Positions 15,487-22,725 of a DNA stretch of 64,000 bases are shown here, piece after piece. Under the pieces are notes generated by a model, which saw only the letters and a list, made by a program, of their open reading frames with translations, was not told the DNA's origin and did not search any database. Source of the DNA: Actinomyces oris (GTDB lineage Bacteria; Actinomycetota; Actinomycetes; Actinomycetales; Actinomycetaceae); the NCBI RefSeq assembly GCF_006546825.1, contig NZ_VICC01000005.1, positions 124,001 through 188,000 on the forward strand, written 5' to 3'. How positions within the stretch are numbered: position 1 is the stretch's first letter; every line of letters begins with the position of its first letter. The translations under genes and the position numbers were made by a program.

Positions 15487-17491
15487 CAGGCATCCTCTCG
15501 GTGGGGCGGTTCTGGGCGGTATGGGTAGAGGTGGTGTCGGCCGGGGGCGCGGAGGATTGGGAGTCCCCCGAGTGCTCCGTGCCCTCGGCATTCTCCACGC
15601 TCTCCGGCGTGTCCCTGTCGACCGACAGCCAGTAATAGCCGCGCGCGCCCAGCGTCAGGGTGAGGCGGCCGTGTTCGTCGATGGAGGGGAAGGGGCAGCC
15701 GCCGAACAGGTCGATGGTGCGTCGCCCGGCCAGCTCGGGAACCTCGATCGTCACCGAGCGGGGCGTGGCCGAGAGGTTGGCGACGCACAGGAGGCTCTCC
15801 CCCTCCGGCGCCGAGGGGTCGTCGCAGCGCGTGTGCGCCAGGACGGCGTCGTCGCTGGTGGGGCGCAGGAGGAAGCCTCCGCGTCCCAGCACGGGGTGGG
15901 CGCGGCGCAGGTGCAGGATCCGCCGGGTGAAGTGCAGCAGCGAGTCGGGCCGGGCCATCTCGGTGGCCACCGTCAGGTGCGCGTAGCCGGGTGCCTGGAT
16001 GAGCGGCAGGGTCAGCGCACCGGGGTCGACGACGGTGGAGAAGCCCATGTTGGGGGAGTCGTCCCACTGCATGGGGGTGCGCACGGCGTCGCGGTCCTCC
16101 AGCCAGATGTTCTCGCCCATGCCGATCTCGTCGCCGTAGTAGAGGCAGGGACTGCCCGGCAGGGACAGGAGCAGGGCGTAGGCCAGCTCCACCTCGGCGC
16201 GCGAGGCGTCCAGGAGCGGGGCCAGACGGCGCCGGATTCCGATGTTGGCGCGCATGCGCTCCTCGGGGGCGTACCAGGCGTACATCTGGTCGCGCTCGGC
16301 GTCGGTGACCATCTCCAGGGTCAGCTCATCGTGGTTGCGCAGGAAGGTCCCCCACTGCCCGTGGGCGGGGATGTCGGGGGTCTTCTCCAGCACCCAGCGG
16401 ATGGCCTCGGCCGAGCCCTGCCGCAGCGCGTAGAAGATGCGCGGCATGACCGGGAAGTGGAAGCACATGGTGCACTCGGGCGCCTCCTCGGTGCCGAAGT
16501 ACTCCACGACGTCCTCGGGCCACTGGTTGGCCTCGGCCAGCGTGATGGTCCCGGGGAACTCCCGGTCGAGCATCTGACGGATCCCGGCGATGATCTCGTG
16601 GGTGCCGGCCAGGTTCTCGCAGTTGGTGCCCTCTGACTCGGTCAGGTAGGGGATGGCGTCGAGGCGGAAGCCGTCCACCCCGGTGCGCGCCCAGAAGCGG
16701 ATGACGTCGTGGATCGCCTCGATGACCGCCGGGTTGCGGTAGTTGAGGTCGGGCTGGTGGGAGAAGAAGCGGTGCCAGTAGAACTGGCCGCGCTCGACGT
16801 CATAGGCCCAGTTGGACTCCTCGGTGTCCACGAAGATGATGCGGGCGTCGTCGTAGCCGGAGTCGTCGTCGGCCCACACGTAGAAGTCCCCGTATGGGCC
16901 CTCGGGGTCCGAGCGGGAGGCCTGGAACCAGGGGTGGGCGTCCGAGGTGTGGTTGACGACCATGTCGATGATGATGCGGATCCCGCGCTGGTGGGCCTGG
17001 TGGACCAGCTCGCGGAAGTCCTCCATCGTCCCGTAGCGCGGGTCGATGGCCGTGTAGTCGGAGATGTCGTAGCCGCCGTCGCGCACGGGCGAGGGGTAGA
17101 AGGGCGGGATCCACACGCAGTCCACGCCCAGCCACGCCAGGTAGTCCAGGCGGGAGATGAGCCCGCGCAGGTCCCCGACGCCGTCGCCGTCGGAGTCGGC
17201 GAAGGAGCGCAGCAGCGCCTCGTAGAAGACCGCCGTGCGGAACCACTCGGAGTCCGGGCTCAGACCGGGGCGGGCCTGGGCCGGCAGGGCCGGCACCCCG
17301 GGGATCGGTGGGGCCACCGCCAGCGGCATGGGGATCCCGCCGCTGGGGGTGGGGATTGCCGACATCTGGGCCGCCACGGGCGCCGCGACGGGGACGCCCG
17401 CCGCGGGCTGGCCGAAGGCTCCCCCCGGCGCCGCGGCCGGCGCCTCGCTGCCGGGGGGCAGCTGGGCAGCACTCATCGGATCGGTGCTCAC
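15212..17491 (-). CDS. treS: Trehalose synthase TreS (maltose glucosylmutase)
   Basis: A 759-residue GH13 enzyme interconverting trehalose and maltose. Residues 1 to about 75 are an Ala/Pro-rich extension. The barrel follows: SEWFRTAVFYEALLRSFADS, DYLAWLGVDCVWIPPFYPSP, nucleophile region GFRLDAIPYL near 275, acid/base region TLAEANQWPED near 318 and FLRNHDELTLEM near 385. The catalytic part ends near residue 640 (GYYWLSVDRD); the rest is low-complexity and its last 91 codons overlap maltokinase in another frame. The GTG start overlaps the glgE stop (GTGA) and has GGAG five bases upstream. TreS forms a complex with maltokinase in mycobacteria and the two are fused in some bacteria such as Pseudomonas. 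Confidence 0.92.
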   Translation of the reverse strand: MSTDPMSAAQLPPGSEAPAAAPGGAFGQPAAGVPVAAPVAAQMSAIPTPSGGIPMPLAVAPPIPGVPALPAQARPGLSPDSEWFRTAVFYEALLRSFADSDGDGVGDLRGLISRLDYLAWLGVDCVWIPPFYPSPVRDGGYDISDYTAIDPRYGTMEDFRELVHQAHQRGIRIIIDMVVNHTSDAHPWFQASRSDPEGPYGDFYVWADDDSGYDDARIIFVDTEESNWAYDVERGQFYWHRFFSHQPDLNYRNPAVIEAIHDVIRFWARTGVDGFRLDAIPYLTESEGTNCENLAGTHEIIAGIRQMLDREFPGTITLAEANQWPEDVVEYFGTEEAPECTMCFHFPVMPRIFYALRQGSAEAIRWVLEKTPDIPAHGQWGTFLRNHDELTLEMVTDAERDQMYAWYAPEERMRANIGIRRRLAPLLDASRAEVELAYALLLSLPGSPCLYYGDEIGMGENIWLEDRDAVRTPMQWDDSPNMGFSTVVDPGALTLPLIQAPGYAHLTVATEMARPDSLLHFTRRILHLRRAHPVLGRGGFLLRPTSDDAVLAHTRCDDPSAPEGESLLCVANLSATPRSVTIEVPELAGRRTIDLFGGCPFPSIDEHGRLTLTLGARGYYWLSVDRDTPESVENAEGTEHSGDSQSSAPPADTTSTHTAQNRPTERMPDAHRFHLRSQGSTERGVDRAPAAQRPGPVDLAQRHRDPGGPGPVDASAPLVPAQRRRRPGAGLLAHHRLLGTRGGRARPRHSRTAGRQRAR

Positions 17492-19647
17492 AGCGGCTCC
17501 ACGGAGAAGACGTGGGCGACCTGCCCGGCGAAGGGGTCGAGGCGCACATAGTTCTGCCCCGACCACTCGTAGGAGTCTCCGGTGAGCGCGTCGGTCACCC
17601 GCACCACCGGGCGCGAGGCGTCCACCCAGCCCGGCAGGCCCAGGGCCTCCAGGTTGAGGTAGACCTCGCCGGCCCTCGCCCCGTACGGGTCGAGGTTGAC
17701 CACCGTCAGGACGACGTCGTCCCTGCCCGTGGGGCTGTGGAAGGCATCCACCCGCTTGGAGAAGGCGAGGATCTGGTCGTCGCTGGTGGGGTGGAAGTAG
17801 ATGTCCCGCAGCTGGCGCAGCGAGGGGTGAGCGGCCCGTGCGGCATTGAGGCGCGTGAGGAGGTCCTCGATGCCGTTGCGGCGGGCGGCGGCGAAGTCAC
17901 GCGGCTTGTACTCGTACTTCTCGTTGTCGATCTGCTCCTCGTAGCCCGGCCGCGGCGTGGACTCGGCCAGCTCGTAGCCCGAGTAGATGCCCCAGGTCGG
18001 GCTGAGCGTGGCCGCCAGGACGGCGCGCAGCTTGAAGGCCGGCACCTTCCCGTTGGTCATGAAGGGGGTGAGGATGTCGTGCGTCGTGGGCCAGAAGGCC
18101 GGGCGCAGCAGGTGGGCGGTGTCCTTGCTGAGCTCCATCATGTACTCGATGAGCTCTTCCTTGGTGTTGCGCCAGGCGAAGTAGGTGTAGGACTGGTGGA
18201 AGCCGATCATGCCCAGGGTGCGCATCATGGCGGGGCGGGTGAAGGCCTCGGCCAGGAACAGCACCTCAGGGGACTCGGCGTGGATCTCGGCGATGAGCCG
18301 CTGCCAGAAGGTCAGGGGCTTGGTGTGGGGGTTGTCCACCCGGAAGATCGTCACGCCGTGCGCGATCCAGGTGCGTACGACCTCCAGGATCGCCTGGTAG
18401 ATGCCCTCGGGGTCGTTGTCGAAATTGAGGGGGTAGATGTCCTGGTACTTCTTGGGCGGGTTCTCGGCGTAGGCGATCGAGCCGTCGGCCAGGACCGTGA
18501 ACCACTCGGGGTGCTCGGCCACCCAGGGGTGGTCCGGGGAGCACTGGAGCGCCAGGTCCAGGGCCACCTCCATGCCCAGCTCGCGCGAGCGCGCCACCAG
18601 GGCGTCGAAGTCCTCGAAGGTGCCCAGGTCGGGGTGGATGGCATCGTGCCCGCCGTCGGGGGAGCCGATGCCGTAGGGGGATCCGGGGTCGCCGGGACGG
18701 GCCGTCAGGGTGTTGTTGCGGCCCTTGCGGTTGGTCAGGCCGATGGGGGAGATGGGCGTGAGGTAGAGGACGTCGAAGCCCATGGCCGCGATGCGGTCCA
18801 GCCGCTCGGTCGCGCTGCGCAGCGTCCCCGAGTGCCAGGTGCCGTCCTCGTTGACCCCCGAGCCCAGCGAGCGCGGGAAGATCTCATACCAGGAGCCGAT
18901 CAGGGCGCGCTCGCGGTCCACCTGGAGGGGGTACTCGGCGGAGGGGGAGACGTGGTCGCGCAGCGGCAGGCGCTCCAGGGCGGCCTTGACCGAGTCCGAC
19001 ATGCCCGCAGCCAGGCGGTCGGCCACGGGGTTGGAGGGGTCGCGCATGATCCATACGGCGTCGTTGAGGGCCTTGATGCCCTCCTCGTCACGTCCCTCGA
19101 TGGCCACCGCCCGGTCCAGGACCCGGGCGCCCTCCTCCAGCATGAGCTCGACGTCGATCCCGGCGGGCACCTTGATGCCGGCGTCGTGACTCCAGGTGGC
19201 GTACGGGTCCGACCACCCCTCGACGCGGAAGCGCCAGTCCCCGGGGGCGTCGGGCGCCACGGAGGCCTCATAGCGGTCCAGTCCCGGGGCGATGTCGTGC
19301 ATGCGGGCGCTCGGGCCGTCACTGCCGTCGGGACGCACCAGCACCGCGGTGGCGCCGTAGCAGTCGTGCCCCTCGCGGAAGACGGTGGCGCGGATCGGGA
19401 TGACCTCGCCGACGACGGCCTTGGCCGGCCAGCGTCCGTCCTCGACGACGGGAAAGACCTCCGTGACCGGGATCCGGCCGATCAGCGAGAACGGGGCCGG
19501 CTGCGGTGCCGTGCAGGCCGCGGACGGCACCGCCGGCGTGGTCTGCGTCCCGGTGCTCTGGGCGGGTGCATCGGTGGGAGCGGCAGAGGACTTGGAGGGA
19601 CGGGTGGACTGCTTCTTGCCGGCCATCGGCGTCGTGTTCGGAGTCAC
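17488..19647 (-). CDS. glgE: Maltosyltransferase GlgE (alpha-1,4-glucan:maltose-1-phosphate maltosyltransferase)
   Basis: A 719-residue GH13_3 enzyme that extends alpha-1,4-glucan using maltose-1-phosphate. After a basic, low-complexity N-terminus come an N-terminal beta domain (IGRIPVTEVFPVVEDGRWPA), WYEIFPRSLG, the nucleophile region TIFRVDNPHTKP near residue 436, the acid/base region LFLAEAFTRPAMM near 465 and PTTHDILTPFM near 524, all family-typical (M. tuberculosis GlgE is 701 aa). I chose GTG 19647 because a TAGTCT -10 element ends seven bases upstream, as in leaderless mRNAs; ATG 19626 seven codons later is the alternative and also lacks a ribosome site. It is the first gene of glgE-treS-mak-glgB. 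Confidence 0.95.
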   Translation of the reverse strand: MTPNTTPMAGKKQSTRPSKSSAAPTDAPAQSTGTQTTPAVPSAACTAPQPAPFSLIGRIPVTEVFPVVEDGRWPAKAVVGEVIPIRATVFREGHDCYGATAVLVRPDGSDGPSARMHDIAPGLDRYEASVAPDAPGDWRFRVEGWSDPYATWSHDAGIKVPAGIDVELMLEEGARVLDRAVAIEGRDEEGIKALNDAVWIMRDPSNPVADRLAAGMSDSVKAALERLPLRDHVSPSAEYPLQVDRERALIGSWYEIFPRSLGSGVNEDGTWHSGTLRSATERLDRIAAMGFDVLYLTPISPIGLTNRKGRNNTLTARPGDPGSPYGIGSPDGGHDAIHPDLGTFEDFDALVARSRELGMEVALDLALQCSPDHPWVAEHPEWFTVLADGSIAYAENPPKKYQDIYPLNFDNDPEGIYQAILEVVRTWIAHGVTIFRVDNPHTKPLTFWQRLIAEIHAESPEVLFLAEAFTRPAMMRTLGMIGFHQSYTYFAWRNTKEELIEYMMELSKDTAHLLRPAFWPTTHDILTPFMTNGKVPAFKLRAVLAATLSPTWGIYSGYELAESTPRPGYEEQIDNEKYEYKPRDFAAARRNGIEDLLTRLNAARAAHPSLRQLRDIYFHPTSDDQILAFSKRVDAFHSPTGRDDVVLTVVNLDPYGARAGEVYLNLEALGLPGWVDASRPVVRVTDALTGDSYEWSGQNYVRLDPFAGQVAHVFSVEPL

Positions 19648-19654
19648 AGGAACA

Positions 19655-19684
19655 AGACTACGATGAGAAACGAGCTGAGTCACA
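19655..19684 (-). promoter_or_regulatory. Promoter for a leaderless glgE transcript
   Basis: On the minus strand, TGTGAC (19684-19679) and TAGTCT (19660-19655) are spaced by 18 bases and the -10 element is seven bases before the GTG start. The geometry fits transcription beginning at the start codon. Confidence 0.55.
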
Positions 19685-19703
19685 TGCCGGCTCGCAGGGC
19701 GCG

Positions 19704-19740
19704 GATCGGCCCGGTACGCGCGTCGCGAACCGGGCCGATC
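19704..19740 (-). terminator. Hairpin terminator after trpS
   Basis: A perfect 12-bp stem (19704-19715 with 19729-19740, GATCGGCCCGGT), 39 bases after the trpS stop and just upstream of the glgE promoter. It isolates the GlgE operon from trpS. Confidence 0.75.
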
Positions 19741-19778
19741 GGGTGGCTGGGCAGGTCGGTTCAGCAGCCGGCAGGCCC

Positions 19779-20891
19779 TCAGTAGTTCATCTGCATGGCG
19801 GTGCGGACGTCGTCGAGCGTCCTGGTAGCGACCTCGTTGGCCCGAGCATTGCCCTGCCGCAGGACCTCCAGGAGGTAGTCCTCGTTGGCCGCCAGCTCGG
19901 TGCGACGGGCCCGGATGGGGGCGAAGAACTCGTTGACGGCCTCCGTGGTGACCTTCTTGAGCGTGCCCGCCCCGCCGTCGCCGATGCGCTCGGCGATCTC
20001 CTCGGGAGCGCCCGCCCCGCACAGGGAGGCCAGCATCAACAGGTTGGAGACCTCCGGCCGGGTGACCGGGTCATAGGTGATGACGCGCTCGGAGTCCGTC
20101 TTGGCCTTCTTGAGGGCCTTGGCGGTCTCATCGGCGCTCATGCGCAGCTCGATCGTGTTGTGGCGCGACTTGCTCATCTTCTCCCCGTCCAGGCCCAGCA
20201 GCATCGGGGCCTGGCTGAGCAGCGCCTCGGGACGGCGGAAGACCGGGTGGTCCTTGACCGCCCGCCCGTAGCGCTTGTCGAAGCGCTGAGCGATGAGCCG
20301 GGCCTGCTCCAGGTGGGGGAGCTGGTCCTTCCCGACGGGCACGAGGTTGGCCTGGCAGAAGAGGATGTCGGTGGCCTGGTGAACCGGGTAGGTGAGCATC
20401 AGGCCGCTCATAGCCCGCCCGTCGGTGGCCTCCAGCTCCGACTTCACCGTGGGGTTGCGGTGCAGCTCGGACTCGGTGACCAGGGACAGGAAGGGCAGCA
20501 TCAGCTGGTTCTGGGCCGGGACCGCCGAGTGGGCGAAGATCGTCGAGCGCTGCGGGTCCACGCCCACCGCCAGGGCGTCGGTAATCAGGGACAGGACCCG
20601 CTCGCGAATGGGCCCTACGCCGTCGCGGTCGGTGATGACCTGGTAGTCGGCCACGAGGATCCAGGTCTCTACGCCCGCGTCCTGGATCGTCTTCCAGGAG
20701 TGCATGGTGCCGAAGTAGTGGCCCAGGTGCATGTTCCCGGTGGGGCGGACCCCGGTGAACATCCGGTAGCGGCCGGGGTTGACGGCGATATCGGCCTCGA
20801 TCTCGGCGGAGCGGGCGATGGATCGGGCCAGGGAGGCGTCATTGGTGGCGTTGGCCAGGGCCTCCTCGGCCGCGGTGGGGGTCTGAGTCAT
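19779..20891 (-). CDS. trpS: Tryptophanyl-tRNA synthetase
   Basis: A 370-residue class Ic aminoacyl-tRNA synthetase that charges tRNA-Trp. The HIGH-type signature is PTGNMHLGHYFGTMHSW near residue 55 and the KMSKS loop GEKMSKSRHNTIE near 237. The segment VADYQVITDRDGVGPIRERV resembles the subgroup that includes indolmycin-resistant Streptomyces TrpRS rather than the E. coli/Bacillus type; that placement is from memory and should be tested by phylogeny. There is no Shine-Dalgarno, but TAGGAT lies six bases before the ATG (20898-20903), indicating a leaderless start. It has its own terminator and is not functionally tied to the neighbouring sugar genes. Confidence 0.95.
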   Translation of the reverse strand: MTQTPTAAEEALANATNDASLARSIARSAEIEADIAVNPGRYRMFTGVRPTGNMHLGHYFGTMHSWKTIQDAGVETWILVADYQVITDRDGVGPIRERVLSLITDALAVGVDPQRSTIFAHSAVPAQNQLMLPFLSLVTESELHRNPTVKSELEATDGRAMSGLMLTYPVHQATDILFCQANLVPVGKDQLPHLEQARLIAQRFDKRYGRAVKDHPVFRRPEALLSQAPMLLGLDGEKMSKSRHNTIELRMSADETAKALKKAKTDSERVITYDPVTRPEVSNLLMLASLCGAGAPEEIAERIGDGGAGTLKKVTTEAVNEFFAPIRARRTELAANEDYLLEVLRQGNARANEVATRTLDDVRTAMQMNY

Positions 20892-20954
20892 GGCCTCATC
20901 CTAGGGGGTGCTGGTGTTGCGACGGACTGGGGCTGGCGTCGCCCGGCCCCGGGC

Positions 20955-22682
20955 TCAGTCATCGGCAGGCTGGGCGGCCAAGGCGCGCTCCAGCTCTTGG
21001 CGGGCCTGGGCGACGCGCTCGGGAGTGAAAGAGCTGTCATGGCTGATCAGGGCCAACCCATCGAGGATCTCGGCACCATAGCGGTGCCCGTGCCCGGCAG
21101 GCACGTTCATCGCCCGCGGCAGGTCTGCGCTCACCTGGAAGAAGGTGATGTAAGGCATCCAGTGCATAGCGGGGGAGCGATCCTTCCCTGGCTGCTCCCC
21201 TAACCAGTCCGGCGTCTGACGGATCAGCCTCGGCGACCACCACACCACCGGGTCGCTCGCATGCTGGATATAGAGGATCCTCTGGTCTCCCCAGCTGTTA
21301 TCTCCGGCGAAGGCCTCCATGTCCGCCTGGTCCTGGGCGAAGCGCACCGTCAGGCCGGCCGAGTAGGTGGGGTCTACCTCCCTTGTGCCCGGATCGCGCC
21401 GTGTCACCAGGTCTTGCCACAGCCGCGAGGAGTTGGGCGGTCCTACCCATAGGACGCCGTCGACCGAGTGCAGGACGTCGGCCAAGCTGTCGAAGGCGGC
21501 CTCACCGGCCAGCACTCCCATCGACTCCCCATACAGCAGGAGCCGGGGCCGGTGGCCTTCCGGAAGCGTCTTCCACCAGGCCACGATAGCCGTCACCAGC
21601 GCCTTGCCAGAGGCTCGGGCCTTGTCAGAGTCGGCAATGAACTGCACTCCTGAGGGCAGGCAGGAGTACTGGGCTGCTGCGATCGCGGTATCACCGTCGT
21701 AGAGCACCTCCAGTGACAGGGCCGCTACTGGGTCCACCCAACCGGTCCCCGTCGTCGGGGCGATCAGGATCGCCGAGCGGGAGGCCGCCCCGGTGCGCTT
21801 GAGCTCCTCAACGACCAGCGCGGCTCGGGCCTTGTCACTGCTGGCGCTCTCCAACCCGGCGTAGACACGGATCGGTTCACTGGCCGGCCGAGAGGTCACC
21901 TTCTCAAGGCCCTGCGCATTCAGGCCCCGGCCCACGAAGCGCTTTCCGTAGGCCCCCAGGGACTCCCAGGACACCAGCGAGTCCGGTGAGCCTGAGCGCT
22001 CGGCCGCCGTCGGCTGCGACGTCGAGGGCGGATCGGCGCTGTTGCGCACGGAGAAGGCCGACTCCGCGCCCCGGATGATGATGCCCGGGATCGCCTGGTT
22101 CACCAGCGTGAATACCAGCACGAGCACGATGATCCAGGAGGATGCCGAGCGCACCGGCAGTGGTATCCGCTGTGGCAGGTTCCGCTTCAACCAGGCCTCC
22201 AGGTGCAGGAAACCGCGCCCCACCATGACCAGGGTCATCCAGATGCTGAAGCCCACGGGGAAGACCAACAGGTACTGCGCGGGCGAGTAGGCGCGGTAGT
22301 CAGTCAGGGAGGCCACCTGCTGCTGCCAGTGGACCGCCTGCAGCAGGATCGCATTGAGCCCCAGAATCACGATAACGCTCAGCGTTATCTCCACCCGTCG
22401 TCTCCAGCGAGGCACCCAGGATGGCAGACTCCGGCCGCTGGCCTCCCACAGGATCTGCACCACCCTGCTCACCCAGGTACGCCAGTTCCACGACAACCAG
22501 ACGCCTACGAGGTAACCGGATGCCGCGCACAACCCGCAGGCCACCCCCTGAAAGAGGATGTCGCGGGGGATGAGCGACGGTGTCAGTGCCAGGACGAAGA
22601 ACACTGAGCCCAGGACCAGTCCGGCCGGATCCGGCCGCAGACGGTCCCAGGCACGTTCAACAGGGGGAGGAAATGTCGGCAT
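20955..22682 (-). CDS. Membrane-anchored alpha/beta hydrolase (Abhydrolase_9 family)
   Basis: A 575-residue protein. Residues 1 to about 220 contain five or so hydrophobic helices (for example LVLGSVFFVLALTPSLIPRD, IVILGLNAILLQAV, YLLVFPVGFSIWMTLVMVGR, WIIVLVLVFTLVNQAIPGIII). A hydrolase domain follows with nucleophile elbow LLLYGESMGVLAGEAAF near residue 386, YIQHASDPVVWWSPRLI and GHGHRYG near the C-terminus, which could supply Asp and His. This matches the actinobacterial membrane alpha/beta-hydrolase family (N-terminal membrane domain plus GxSxG domain). The substrate is unknown; lipids are often suggested. TAGGCT lies eight bases before the ATG, so the leader is very short or absent. Confidence 0.85.
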   Translation of the reverse strand: MPTFPPPVERAWDRLRPDPAGLVLGSVFFVLALTPSLIPRDILFQGVACGLCAASGYLVGVWLSWNWRTWVSRVVQILWEASGRSLPSWVPRWRRRVEITLSVIVILGLNAILLQAVHWQQQVASLTDYRAYSPAQYLLVFPVGFSIWMTLVMVGRGFLHLEAWLKRNLPQRIPLPVRSASSWIIVLVLVFTLVNQAIPGIIIRGAESAFSVRNSADPPSTSQPTAAERSGSPDSLVSWESLGAYGKRFVGRGLNAQGLEKVTSRPASEPIRVYAGLESASSDKARAALVVEELKRTGAASRSAILIAPTTGTGWVDPVAALSLEVLYDGDTAIAAAQYSCLPSGVQFIADSDKARASGKALVTAIVAWWKTLPEGHRPRLLLYGESMGVLAGEAAFDSLADVLHSVDGVLWVGPPNSSRLWQDLVTRRDPGTREVDPTYSAGLTVRFAQDQADMEAFAGDNSWGDQRILYIQHASDPVVWWSPRLIRQTPDWLGEQPGKDRSPAMHWMPYITFFQVSADLPRAMNVPAGHGHRYGAEILDGLALISHDSSFTPERVAQARQELERALAAQPADD

Positions 22683-22725
22683 CGGGCGCCAGCCTATGCC
22701 GAATCAACTACCCGGTGCGGCTGCC

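Noticed and set aside
17308-19785. 825-codon plus-strand open frame opposite glgE/treS
   Set aside because: Shadow frame with no recognisable domain; covers two well-supported enzymes.
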